From Ancistrus triradiatus (taxonomy: Eukaryota > Chordata > Actinopteri > Siluriformes > Loricariidae): DNA of 64,000 bases. Of the stretch, positions 11,600-23,190 are shown in pieces (the first letter of the stretch is position 1; the number at the start of each line of letters is the position of its first letter). Both the position numbers and the translations under genes were made by a program. The notes beneath the pieces were generated by a model, which saw only the letters and a list, made by a program, of their open reading frames with translations, had not been told where the DNA came from and ran no database searches. Location of the stretch: contig JAJAGP010000333.1 of assembly GCA_025084515.1 (NCBI GenBank), positions 21,155 to 85,154 on the forward strand. The letters are read 5' to 3'.

Positions 11600-11779
11600 A
11601 TGTCTAAGGAGAGCCGGTATGAGAGGCAGCGGCGCGGCGGGAATCAGCATCGAGGTGGAGGTAGAGCTGGTCAGAGCGCTGGAGACTGCAGAGACAGGTC
11701 GGGCAGTAACAGCTCCGGCTCCGGTTCTTCCCATGGAGGAATTAAAGGCAGGAGCACCTCCATCAACACCGCCCTCAAG
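11600..11779 (+). CDS. scaper: Candidate scaper first coding exon (or 5' UTR exon)
   Basis: A locally GC- and CpG-rich stretch ends in a good donor, CTCAAG|gtacag at 11779/11780. From ATG 11600 a 60-codon frame runs to the donor and ends in phase 0, as the first conserved scaper exon (23516, ASFQRSNSHDKV) requires, because that exon has no in-frame Met. The peptide is Arg/Gly/Ser-rich (MSKESRYERQRRGG at the start). I do not recognise it from mammalian SCAPER, which begins MMASFQRSN. A second open frame with MEELKAGAPP ends out of phase. The ATG context is poor. It may instead be a noncoding first exon, with the true start in an unrecognised exon before 23.5 kb. Confidence 0.4.
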
Positions 11780-12209
11780 GTACAGCTACGCTATCGGCGC
11801 TGCTAAAACGATGATTTCGGTTCATAATGGTGTATTCCTTTATCATTCGCGATAGTGGGTTTGGGAAGCATGCAGTGGGACGTCCATGAATGATTCGTGT
11901 TCATTTGTTAAAGAACGTTTGCAGCAGGTGTCAGGTAAACCCTCACCAAGGAAACATGTGTTTGAAGCTCGTGGTTAGATCACTAACCTAACCGGTTCAT
12001 AAAAGCTATACTCTCTCTTGTTGTATATTTTAGAAGTGACCACACCTGCTCATATTAAAGCTTTGAGAACTGCTCAAAAGCACTCAAATCAACTCCCAGG
12101 AGAACAATCAATGGCGCCAAGGCTACCTAAGGTGGACCAGTGAAGGGAGCTATCATATTCTGACTGGTGTTCTCATATATGGTACTGGTTTCAAATAGGA
12201 ATAGTCTCA

Positions 12210-12494
12210 CCCAGGAAAAAATGTACTGTGAATTTTCATAGTAAAACTGTGAATAACCTGACAGTTTTAATGTGAACTTTCACAGTTTGACCATGGAGTT
12301 CACAGTTCTACTATGGATTTTTGATGGTAATTTGGCCACTTCATGGTTCTACTGTGAAATTTCATAGTACAACTGTAAACTTGGTGGACTATGAACTGAC
12401 CATGAATTATTTCACAGTTGTACTATGAATTTTGGTGGTAATTTGGCCACTTCATGGTTCTACTGTCAAATTTCACAGTAAATTTTTTCCTGGG
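12210..12494. mobile_element. Small MITE-like element with inverted ends and internal repeats
   Basis: The left end CCCAGGAAAAAATGTACTGT (12210) and the right end, read on the opposite strand as CCCAGGAAAAAATTTACTGT (ending 12494), match at 22 of 23 positions. The interior repeats GGTAATTTGGCCACTTCATG twice, about 109 bp apart, and carries many short ACTGTGAA/TTCACAGT palindromes. It has no coding capacity. Confidence 0.75.
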
Positions 12495-12789
12495 CAAATA
12501 TGCAATTAAGAACTAACAGTTGGAGATGATGATTTTCTGAACATAATGACTTTAATTTGTCACTTTGCTCAGTTTAATTCGTAAATAATGAAAATAAGTG
12601 GATTTACTGGACCAACACTACATGTTGAAAGCCACTCAGGAAGCTCCTTCAGGGGTCAGTTATTCCAGGCGATCCCCATTCCCCCTGCAAGGACCAGTAG
12701 CCACCCCAAAAACAGTAACCAAAATATAAAGAGAACACATGGCTGAAAAGGCTGCCTAGTGATGTGGAACACACTGCTCCCACATTGGT

Positions 12790-13030
12790 GACTGTGGTAG
12801 CCTAGTGGTTAAGGTATTGGACTCTGGACCAGAAGTTCCTGTGCCGCACCTATGAACAACCTGGTCTAAATACTTTAGCACCAACTCCTTGTATAATGTC
12901 AAATCCCACCTCTGGGTCCCACTGTTGGGTCCTTGAGCAAGACCCTTAAACCACAATTGCTTGGATTGTAAGACTGTATCAATTGCAAGTCGCTCTGGAT
13001 AAGGGAGTCTGCTAAATGCTGTAAAAGTAA
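12790..13030 (+). repeat. tRNA-derived SINE (copy 3) with a 50-60 bp insertion
   Basis: The SINE begins GACTGTGGTAGCCTAGTGG and ends CTGCTAAATGCTGTAAAAG. Inside its head the B-box-like segment is broken by foreign sequence at about 12841-12903. That insert is the exact inverse of 11536-11585 (see findings). Confidence 0.85.
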
Positions 13031-14734
13031 ATGCTCCCTCTGGGGGCACTCGCTGGCTGCTTGCATGGTCCAATCTGGCTTGACCTCAGCCAAGGCGTGT
13101 TCCTGTTAGGGAACAGAAGAGAGTGATTTACCAAACGTGCAGACAGTTTTGATCTACAAGTAGTCATTACCAGCCACACCAGAAACTAATGCTACACAGA
13201 GATTAAGGGCACTATAATAACAAATATTAAGAAATAAGTTAAAGATAAAGTGCACAGAAGTCTATAGAAAGAGCAGGTAGAGCAAGAACACTCCTTAACC
13301 AAGTGCTCTCATGCCCAACTCTCAAGAGGCAGTGCCAGAGGTCTTAAGGGTTTTGGGTTCCATCACTGTGACTGAAGTCACTATGGTGGTTTCATAGGAA
13401 ACTGAGGTTGAGGGGTTGTTCCCATTTAAAAAAATAAAAAAAATAAAAAATCTGACCATATGTTTTTCCAAATGTCTTTGAAGATATGGTGAGGAGTGGC
13501 TGCATTCCTACCACGGTTAAGCATGTTGTGGCATTTGGAGCCTTTCCAGCTGCTGGTACTGGTGAATTTTTGTCACTGTGAGAAGTAATTGAATGCTTTG
13601 GAGTACAGCAAATATGGCAGAAAGGCTTCGCACATTTGAAACATTTTCTAAATGGGAACAGATCTTATTTTTACTCCTGCCTACACTGCAAAGAAATTTG
13701 AGAACAGGTCCATCAGGATCAAATTTTGTTCTGTTCTGAGGTATAGAGAATATTTGAATATATTAAACACAAACCAGGAAATGTTTTTGTCAACTGTTTT
13801 AATCCATCAACCCTGAGTGGAACAGTACTGACTCCTGTGTAAAATGCTTACTGCAAGTTTACTCACGGGCTTCAACATTTGAACCTACTCCATACTTTCT
13901 TTCTTGCTAATGATTTGTCGTTAAAACCGCTGAAGGCTTAATGTTTTGGCAGTTTGGCCTTGGCCCAATGTTTCGCCTTAGAGTGCACAGTACCACATTT
14001 TTTTTCTTTTTGCATGTCCTAGCTTGCTACCAAGCTCTGGGTTAGAGCACAGGGCCAGCTGTGATATGGCCCTTGAGCAGAGAGGACTAGCAGTGACAAC
14101 TTGATGGATCCCGCACCATATATTTGATCAGCAGTGGTTGTCTGGTGGTCTCTTTCCATTGATGGGATGGGTAGAGAGGGTTGACAATTTGTGCATAATA
14201 GATCTTTTTATATAATTGGAAAGCTGATTATCTGAGCCATGCACCAAGCTGTTGGTTGCTCACAACAGTGCATCTTTGTAACTGAGTCTTTGTCTATTCT
14301 TTAGTGTGTGGCATAGAGCTTACAATGTGAATCCTGAGAGATACAATGTGTATCTCTCAGCCTGGACATGCTTGGCACCAGTTTTATTGGCTACTTTCCT
14401 TCTGCTTTTGCTGGTTGTTGAAGCTAATTATACCTTACTATACTGTTATCACATTGCATTTTAAAAATGCTATCTTTACGTGGATGACTCATGTATCTAA
14501 TGTAATTTAATGTAATCTAATGTAAATCAGTAGCATCATAAGCCTTAACGTTTTAGTTTCTATGCTTTAAACTGTTTTAATCCTTATGAAAACACACAAT
14601 GCTCCTAATCTCAGACTTAAAACACAGATGATTGCAATGGAATTGATATCATGTATCGTATTAGAGGTACTAGCATGACATGGCTTTACAGTTAACTGCT
14701 TGTTGCACGCACTCACCAATATTTTTTTTAACGA
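13031..14734. other. Presumed scaper intron 1, little recognisable
   Basis: No supported exon. A block at about 14112-14215 shares TGGTGGTC(T/C)CTTTCCATT and following bases with 51249-51330, so both belong to an interspersed repeat I cannot name. The rest looks unique. Confidence 0.5.
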
Positions 14735-15016
14735 ACACTAATACTTAGTAGGGACTCCTTTGCTCTCAGTGCAGCCCCGAGTTCTTTGTGGCTTCCATCA
14801 TGGGTTCCACAAGGTGTTTGAAACATTTCCTTGAGATTCTGCTCCTTGTTGACATGGTTGCGTCACACAATTTGTGCAATGTTTCCGTTTCTGTTCATGC
14901 TGTGAATCTGCCATTCTTCCACATCCCATTGGTGTTCTACTGGATTCAGGTCCGGTGACTAGGATAGCCATTGTCTGACACTAAACTCATTGTCATGTTC
15001 ATGAAACCAGTTTGAA
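14735..15016 (-). mobile_element. Tc1-type 3' fragment
   Basis: On the minus strand it reads from the end of a Tc1-like transposase region (AAACTGGTTTCATGAACATG, then CACCAATGGGATGTGGAAGA) toward a tail. It is related to, but not the same as, family C. It is truncated exactly where the LINE fragment begins. Confidence 0.6.
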
Positions 15017-15745
15017 ACGACTTTTGCTTGGCGACGTGTCAAAAAAGCAAAGGCCTGTTGACTACAAATCATTTGCAGCCCCATTTCTAGACCTCTGTCA
15101 GTTTGCCTACAGATCCAACAGGTCTGTGGATGATGCAATAAACGTAGGCATCCACTTCATCCTTCAGCATCTGGACTTTGCGGGAACCTGTGCCAGAATC
15201 CTGTTTGTGAACTTCAGCTCTGCACTCTGAACTTCAATGCTATCATCCCGATCTTACTGCTCTCCCAGCTGCATGTGCTCGACTCTACATGCAGGTGGAT
15301 TCTGGACATCCTGCTCAACAGGAAGCAGTTTGTGAGCCACAAAACAACAGCACATGTTCTGCGTCTTTGCACCTCTACTTTCCTCACAAACAGCTGCAGC
15401 TCCAGTCGCCAGTTAGTGAAGCTCTTGAAATTTGCAGATGACCCTTATTGAGCTCACTCTGATGGAGAAGAGTTGGTCTACAGGACGGACACTATTTGGT
15501 GACGTTGTGCCACGATAGCCACCTGGAACTTGATGCTTTATAGACAGTAGAGTTGGTTGTGGATCATCAACCTGAGTTGGAGCAGAATATTACATTCCTG
15601 ACCAAGAGGGTACAGCAGAGAATGTACTTCCTGTGGCAGCTGAAGAAGTTCAGTCTGCCAAAGGCATTGATGATGCATTTTTACACTGGAGACCATTCTC
15701 TCTTCCTCCATTATAGTCTGGTATGATGCTGCCACTGTCACATAG
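15017..15745 (+). mobile_element. 5'-truncated non-LTR retrotransposon (reverse transcriptase remnant)
   Basis: The frame at 15012-15230 contains FLDLCQFAYRSNRSVDDAI, a characteristic block of fish LINE reverse transcriptases (CR1/L2/Rex-like). It is followed by FVNFSSAL, where the catalytic Asp of the usual FxDFSSAF is replaced by Asn. A KFADD catalytic motif follows near 15430 in another frame, and the later sequence EEVQSAK/GIDDAFLHWRPFS is a decayed thumb region. Stops and shifts make it dead. A poly-A run of about 22 follows at 15754. Confidence 0.75.
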
Positions 15746-15754
15746 ACCTGTTCT

Positions 15755-16760
15755 TAAAAAAAAAAAAAAAAAAAAATATGCAAAAATATATTGTGATATT
15801 TCTTTTCGTGATATACTACATTGATTTTTTTTTTTTTTTTTTTTTTTTAAGGAAGAAAAAACACATTTTAATGGGCTGTAAACAATCTCCATTCCTGTAG
15901 ATGTTGCAGTACAGTGTTTTGACTCAATTTTGTCTTTCAAATTTGATGTGATGTATTAAGACGACTCAGACTGTACGCTGTTTTATACTGTTTGTGTACT
16001 GTTTTGTGGAATATCGCAGTATGCAATGTATTGTGATGTAATCGGATCGTGACACATGTATCGTGATGTGTTTGGTATAGTATCATATATATAGTATCAT
16101 ATAGTCCCATGATATGTTGTCTGCCTAATTGGATTATACCTTCTTGATTTTTCTGCCATCTAATGCAATTCCAGTTATGAGCACTAGTTCTCAGCGAATT
16201 GCAGGGCATTAAAGTTTCTTTTTGGTTACATTTTTCTACAAGAAAAGTACACTTTTGAATTGTTATTCTTCAGAAATAAAAAGGAATATTTTCCCCTGGT
16301 TATTTAAGATGTGGTGAAGCTACAGTATGATAAGATGTTGTCTTTACATTGAAACCAGGATTGCTGCTCCAGAACAGTGCAAATCTACACAAATACAGAA
16401 TAAGACAGTCACACAGACAGATTAAGTCAGATAAAGACTTTGCACTTCAAGACTACTATTGCACTGATAGAATAAAAAGAAATATTGAATATAAGAAATA
16501 TTATACAGAGGTATTGCTCTGATGGAATAGGGCATTTTGTTTACAATTTTAAACCTAATGGGTCTAGTAATTTATTTTAATTCCAAGGGAATACAGTTTT
16601 ATTGTTAAAAAGACTTCTACAAGAAAATGTGCATTGTTTACACTTAAGAAATAACAAATCAGTGTCTTTTGTCAAATGTAAATTGTGAGAAAATCGAATC
16701 GTGAGCTCAGTATCGTGAATCGAATAGTGAGCAGAGTGTATTGTTCCACCCCTAGTTTCT
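15755..16760. repeat. ATCGTGA-type interspersed repeat region and poly-A/T runs
   Basis: Poly-A (15754-15776) and poly-T (15823-15848) runs enclose and adjoin sequence rich in CGTGATGT, AATCGGATCGTGACACATG and, near 16685-16755, GAATCGTGAGCTCAGTATCG with CCACCCCTAG. This is a familiar class of fish interspersed repeat; I cannot assign a family. No gene. Confidence 0.5.
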
Positions 16761-17159
16761 TCCTGATTGCAACTGGCCTCATCAACAACGACCAGGTCTC
16801 CCACTGAGTTTCAGTCCCCCTTAAAGACACTGCGAAACATACCGATGTAAAATTCATATCCTGTTTTACACATGTGCCTTTTACTTTTTGTTTTCATCGC
16901 TAGTAACACGGCACAGTACATTAACACAAATAACTCTTTGTGAACGGCTGCACTTCTTTCTTCAAACAGATCATATTCTGTTGAATTTATTTAATGTTAG
17001 CAGTCATTTTTCATCAGATATTGTATAGCTAGAGTTTTGTTTTTCCTCTTGTTTATTGTTATGCACCACTACACAAAGACCAATTCCTTGTATGTGAAAA
17101 CTTGCTTGGCAATAAATCTGATTATGGATTAATGATGTTGGTCTTGTACTGACCTTACC

Positions 17160-17445
17160 GCCTACGTACCTCTGCAGAAATCAAGATTCCTCAGACCATT
17201 AGCCACTTTTTTCCGGTCTTTTATAATCCAATTCTTGTGAGTCCTTGCCCACTGCAGCATCAGCCTTCTGTTTATCTCTCAGCAAAGTAGATCTCGACAT
17301 TTTCTTCTGCTGTTGTATCTGGTTGAACGAATTGTCCATTCAGAGATGCTTTTCTTCTGGCAAAAGCATCAGCAGGTATAGAAAACCAGCCTATCTGGCA
17401 CCAACAGTCATGCCATAGTAAGACCAGTAGACATTCGCAATTCCA
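17160..17445 (-). mobile_element. Tc1-type fragment, related to family C
   Basis: On the minus strand TGTTGGTGCCAGATAGGCTGG, and later a stretch near GACTCACAAGAATTGGATTA, occur in the order seen in family C Tc1 elements (compare GGTGCTAGACAGGCTGG at about 45599). It is internally deleted and has no ends. Confidence 0.55.
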
Positions 17446-18900
17446 AAGCACCATCCCTGGCTGGCTTGGAAAGAACAACAGAATGCTAGAGCAAGAATGG
17501 AGACTTTTTAATAGCTGGGCATCAAGACTGAAAGTGGAAATGCGTCCTTGTACTGATGCTTGTTAGTTCACAGCATTATTTTTTTCCTCTCTTGGGTGGC
17601 TGAAGTGAGTGTATTCAGCAAATGCAGAACTGTGGCAAATATTGCGACGTGTTCTGAACTGAAACTGGTTTCACCTTTTTTCTATATGCTTTTAAAACCA
17701 GTTATCACCTCTGTTTTTCTGCAGCCTCATTCATTGCCCTCATCTCTCTAACAGCGCTACTGCAGCTTGCTTTTCCTCAGCATGGCTGTGTTTACATGGC
17801 TGGCTCTAACCTGAGTCATGTGCTTCAGATCCAATCAGATGCGGAGGCTGTGTCTTGCAGGCATGTTGGCATGCACAGACTGAGGATTCTGGCAGCGGAT
17901 GAGCGTTCTGGACTGTCATGTACACGATTGCACACTGAGGCATCAGAGACGGAGGAAGAGCGAGCGAGTGAGCTTCTCGTTTTCCTCTGAGCGATGAAGA
18001 GGCAGCAGCAGATGACAGCAGGAAGGTGCAGCAGTAACTGCAGCAGCGTTGGTCTGGGATTGAATGCGAGCTCAGCAGGGGAAAGCTGAGTATTTATAGG
18101 CTTCGCTCTGATAAGCCCAGAAGCATGCAGTGGTCTCTACCGGTCTGATTGGTAGAAAAGGCACGACCGGCCAAGCGGCTATTTTGGGCGTGCTGTCAGA
18201 TGACGATGTCACCCCATGTGTGCAGGGGCTACAATGCCGGCTAGGGGAAAACAGTTTGCTTAAAGTGTGCAGCAAAAGTATGTCAGGGCTGAATGAGGAC
18301 AAAGAACCTGCTTACAGACTCTTCTTCTACTCTGTATGTACCTCCAGTTCTCATTTCCCTTTCCTTTTCTCTCTCTGTCCTGCTCTGCATGCCTCTTTGC
18401 TTAGGCCTGCTTATTGACATGAAACCCTATCCCAGTTAACTCACTGTTTACTGACTGCCTCGCGTTCTGTCTGCCCCCCCCACACCCTCTGCCTATGATG
18501 TTATAATACATGATCATCATGATGCACATTTCTGTATTGTAGCTGCTGGTGTAATTGCTTTTATAACACCACTGTTAAATCCAGTGATTGGCTTCTAAAA
18601 TCTGGTTTGGTATCAGTTAATAGATAAATGCTTAAGTTTGGTTAAATTGGATAAAAACATCTTACAGTTCAGTTGGTTAAGTGATATAAAAGTCTCTGCA
18701 AATCCCCATTGAATGTTCTGCATTTCTGCACTTAATAGGCTGCTTATTAAATGTATCTTGAATGTGAAGGCATAGTAACACATTCAATCTAAACCAGTAT
18801 AACACAAGCTTAATTTTTGTGGAGCATTCTGCCTATAGTCTACATTCTTCTGTTTATATTCTTAGTAGAGTTGGAAAATTGACTGAGCAAGTCACACAGC
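17446..18900. other. Presumed scaper intron 1, unique sequence with possible promoter
   Basis: No supported coding exon. At 17930-18070 there is a moderately GC-rich, CAG-rich stretch, followed by TATTTATA at about 18091, the nearest thing to a TATA box here. It may be an internal promoter or simply unique DNA. The remainder is unremarkable up to the gap. Confidence 0.35.
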
Positions 18901-19000
18901 NNNNNNNNNNNNNNNNNNNNNNNNNNNNNNNNNNNNNNNNNNNNNNNNNNNNNNNNNNNNNNNNNNNNNNNNNNNNNNNNNNNNNNNNNNNNNNNNNNNN
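18901..19000. other. Assembly gap (100 N)
   Basis: One hundred undetermined bases. The even length suggests a placeholder for a gap of unknown size, so an exon could be hidden here. An open frame that spans the gap is meaningless. Confidence 1.
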
Positions 19001-19081
19001 CAGCAACCCAACGTCTCTGATCACCATAAGACTCTTTGACTATGAACCCCCAGCTCTGCCCTTAGTCTAAGGATTCCACAT

Positions 19082-19278
19082 ACATTTGCGTTTATTCATT
19101 TAGCAGACGCTTTTATCCAGACTGACTTGCAAGTGGTACAGTCTTACAGTCCAAGCAATTGTAGGTTAAGGATCTTGTTCAAGGACCCAACAGTGGCAGC
19201 TTGGCAGAGATGGGATTTGAACACTTGTCCAAACGTCTGGTCCAAATGTCCAGTACTGTAATTGCTAAGCCACCACAG
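19082..19278 (-). repeat. tRNA-derived SINE (copy 4)
   Basis: Plus-strand reading starts with CATTTAGCAGACGCTTTTAT and passes AAGGACCCAACAGTGGCAG to a decayed tRNA-like head at the right end. Same family as copies 1-3. Confidence 0.8.
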
Positions 19279-21580
19279 TTTTACATAATAGCCCACAGAA
19301 TAGAAATGTGCTTCTAAACACAACTACAGTTTGGTGCTAGTGTCGGGTATGGAGTCTGCCCTTTGATGAGGTCACTAATTTCACCCTGGAACACAATGGC
19401 TGTTCTGTGAAGCAAAAGGTACGATTAAGTACCAGGGCGTTTAACCTTTTATTTATTCATTTTATTTTTTTACGCATTGGCTACAAAGTCTTCCTAATGA
19501 TGGTAATGTTTTAGTCCTAAATAGTTTAGCTCTTGCAGAGTAAAGAGCAGTAACTTGTTAGCCAACCTGAGAGCAGATTTGATTTAGGCATGTAGATCAA
19601 GGCAATCCATTCTGTTTGAAAGGATATCCGATGTGCAGTAATGATAGAAAAAGATCTGTTTATAATTAACATTACCTCAGGCAGACACATTGGACTCGAC
19701 AACAATTTCCGGGCCCACTTTACCCTGAGACAGAGACAAGACCAAGTCCATAGGTGTTTGAGACTGAGACGAGATGGATACCACTTGTTTATGGTCTCAA
19801 GACCGGACTCGAATACTACAACACCTTGGGCAGGGTCCAGTTCTTTACAGCGTTCTTTAAAAGCACCACCTGACCTTCACGTTCCAACTTCCAGTACTGA
19901 TTCACCAGGAACTGCTGTTTCTTGTAGCAGTCCCTTACCACTGAGCTGTTGGTGTAATATTTTATCTGAAATGCGAACTAACTTCTCAGGAGTTTAGCTA
20001 TTGTGGCTATAATGGCTTATTTTTACAAATGAATATTTATTTAGGTCAGGATTAGAAGTGAAGTTACTATATGAGAAGACACTAATTTTACCAGCTCTTA
20101 CTTTAGTTAAGACCGGAACTTCCCATAACACAACTGCTGTATTGTTTGTAGTAGTAGCAGAAGATTTCCTGAAATCTAGATCTGAATACTAAATGAAGCA
20201 TTTACAAAACTTTTAGATTTTTTTTTCAAAGAATCTCAATGAACATCACCATGCTTACAGCATGCAAAGCAGATTGAATGGTGGAATGTATTCATGAATT
20301 CTTGACCCACATGGGGAGGAGAACTTGAAAATGAGAGGGGTTGATGTGGGAGTGAGAAGTCTACTAGGCAACAGGAATCCATGCAATGTTCTCTCTTCCT
20401 CTTCTAACATATATACAGTATAGAGCTAGATTCTCTGTCCGGTTACAAAGCACACACTATGTGCCTGTTATGTTTAAAGTGCTGTGATAAGCGCTCCTTA
20501 TTTAAAGGTGCTTTCCATGTTCTAGAATTCATGCTGTAACACTGCTAAAGAGTGTGAGTGTGTGTGTGTGTGTCTGTGTGTGTGGGGGATGTTCCTGACA
20601 GACACTTTGTGTCAGACGTTCCTGTGAAATGGAAAACGTTTGTTTGTCATCGGTTGCTATAGCACAGACCTTTCTGGAACATTGAGGTTTAAGAAAGTGA
20701 CAGATCTCTACAGATACGTAGGCATTAGTGATTCAGCCTCATCTTAATATTTGAACAGTTTTCTTCAGACATAAACTGCTACTAAGCTTGGTAGTACCTT
20801 TTTAAACAAACAGTGCGCTTCCAAACAAAATATAAAGTTTCAACTGTAAATATCACCACCTTGTTCTTGATGTCCACGAATAATAACACTATGTAACACA
20901 AGTTTTGTTCCCAGCTTTGTAATGTTATATTCCAATTGCTTATGTCTAAAACAAATAAAAAATTGCTTACATTCATCATAAACTTCGCTTTTGTGACCAC
21001 GGCAACGAAAATTATGAATTTTTATTATAGAAACAGGTCACCAACAGGCATGCCGAAGTATGCTTTGTAGGCCTCACACATCTTAGCAGATGCTTCCACA
21101 GAGTACTTTTTCGCTCTTGTCTTTATAAAGGCCACATACTAGCAAAATGTGGGGCTGCTGGATGTATGCAACTCTTGATGCCATCTAAATTGACTAAGTT
21201 GCTGTGTACTGTAAGGAAAAAGGATGTCTCTCCAAACTCGATAAAAATGGTCAATATTTATTCAATGCAGTATCAAAGTACAAGAGTGTACTGAGGAATC
21301 AGCAGAGCAAGACTGATCACCCGGTAGCAGAGTAACACACAATATATACATTTGAAAGTAGTGGTCCTTCCTAAGCTCCTCTTGTAATGGGTGTGGGGTG
21401 AAGTGTGAATACTGTCGTTATCAGAATTTGAATAGAGAATGAATTCAGACCTGTCTGTCTAGGTCAATTCCCCTTTGTCTGTGATGGCTGTTGGCCACTT
21501 ACTTTGCAATCCCAATCAATTAGATCATGTCTCTCCGTCTCTCGGGAAGGGCTATAGTGGCCCTATATAACTGTAGTTAT
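19279..21580. other. Presumed scaper intron 1, no gene seen
   Basis: No recognisable exon or transposon over most of this stretch. It holds a GT-rich microsatellite at about 20550-20583. An ATGATG|gtaatg at 19498 would fit the two-Met start known in mammalian SCAPER, but the donor is weak. Confidence 0.4.
20550..20583. repeat. GT microsatellite
   Basis: GTGAGTGTGTGTGTGTGTGT then an interrupted continuation; about 34 bp. Confidence 0.85.
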
Positions 21581-21608
21581 ACAGCTACCTACAATTCTGT
21601 ACAGTCCC

Positions 21609-21678
21609 AGAAAGTTCTAGATAATTCTGGACAGTTCTAGAAACTTCTTGATAGTTCTCACAATTCCAGAAGCTTCTT
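21609..21678. promoter_or_regulatory. Cluster of heat-shock-element-like motifs
   Basis: Two perfect three-unit motifs TTCnnGAAnnTTC lie at 21635-21647 (TTCTAGAAACTTC) and 21664-21676 (TTCCAGAAGCTTC), with a two-unit GAAAGTTC at 21610-21617. All lie on one helix face-scale stretch of about 70 bp inside the presumed first intron. Heat shock factor binds such arrays; whether these are used, or belong to a simple GTTCTAGA-type repeat, is unknown. Confidence 0.4.
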
Positions 21679-21719
21679 AAGTATCTTGAAATATGGCGAA
21701 TATCCTTAAAAATAGATCA

Positions 21720-23190
21720 ATTTCAAAATATAATTGTGCTGACAACAAAAGCAAAGTTTACAGGGAATAATAACTGTTTTCTATTCATTTAGGGTACAAA
21801 CAATCAGGAAAACACACTTAATAACTGGGAACAAAAAATGTTTTGAAAATTGTTACATGGTGTAATGTAATGAACTCTATAATAATGCCTAACTGCAGTC
21901 CAGCTAGACCATCAATCACTACAGCTGCCACTGAAATGTATGTTGTTAACTTTGAATTCGATCGTGTCTCTGTTTTGTGCACATCAGAGTCGAGGGAATG
22001 GTGATTAAATTTATTGCGGTACTGGTCATCATTTTTCTGCTGTTTTCACGGTATCCTGCCCTCCCACAGTGTCCCTGCACCGTCTTGCTTTCTGTGGTCT
22101 TTTGAGGTTGTTATTGTGACAGTTTCAAGCCAAAATGTGACACATTTTTCATTGCATGTTTTTTTTAAAAAGTGTTTGTGAGCGTCACGTTGTATAAACT
22201 CCAAACCAGTTGCATACTGTAACAACTGAATGGTGGATATCATCCTCTGTGTGTGTTGCCAAACAAACAAGGACTGGTCATGTCCTAAGAACCAGCCCAC
22301 TCCGAACTGTTATTGGCTTAATATTGTTTGATCAGGCAAAATGAAAGCTGGACTACTGTAAAGTATCCGAGTGTTAAAATGGCGTGGGATGCCATGTCAG
22401 TGGTTTTTGCACATGTAATGAAATATATTTGGTGTGATTGTTTTCACCATCTCATTGTTCACAATCCGGAAACATCATGTCACCCACACTGCCTACACCC
22501 TGTGATGATCTGCTGCTCGATCAGTTTATTGTGGTGCAGTGAAGTTAGACTAAGCTTAATCTCACACACTGGGATTGTATAGGTGGCAAAACTGCTGAAT
22601 CTACAGTTAGATTGCACAAACTATTGGGAAGGTTTTGCAGAACAAAGCTTTTTTTTTTGTCTATTAACTACAAAGGTAATGATCTTGTTGAGTTTACTTG
22701 ATGCTGCTGAAACTTTGACTTTAACTAGGTTATGTGGTTGGATTCAACAAAATAGCTTTTTGTTGCCTGTAAACACTCAAGGTGGGTTTGGAATGAAAAA
22801 TAGTACACAGAAAATAACCCAATCCTTACAGTTTTCTCCAAAGATCTCCAACCTCTATTGGGATAGTTCTGGACTATTAAGGACCATTCTGGGCTCCATT
22901 AAGTACCAGGATATTTCATAAATTCTTTCAGCAAGACAAATGAAACACAAATGTTTTTTAAGTCTTTGACATGGCCATGCCAGTCCTCTGTGGGTTGAAC
23001 AGAACCAGACCTAAAACCCAGGAGGATCTGGAGAGGTTGAGTTTTCAGGAGTGGCTTGCATTTCGTGCTCTATTTTCCAATCTCAAAGCATTGTGGGAGA
23101 AACCTGTAAAATGTAGAACGTGGTACTAATTGCAAATGTGACAGTAATCGAACAAACATGGTTTTGTTTAAAAAAGATACATTTAAAGGT
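21720..23190. other. Presumed scaper intron 1, no gene seen
   Basis: AT-rich DNA without supported exons or a recognised repeat up to the SINE that precedes the first conserved scaper exon. Confidence 0.5.

Noticed and set aside
12790..12860. A tRNA gene (TAGCCTAGTGG and TTCAAATCC motifs)
   Set aside because: The motifs are those of a SINE head; no cloverleaf with a full acceptor stem is formed, and the same head occurs in all copies.
18819..19070. Open frame crossing the N gap
   Set aside because: It depends on 100 undetermined bases.
19486..19512. ATGATG|gtaatg as the scaper start exon
   Set aside because: The donor lacks G at +5, upstream bases offer no exon definition, and it is a short motif expected by chance.
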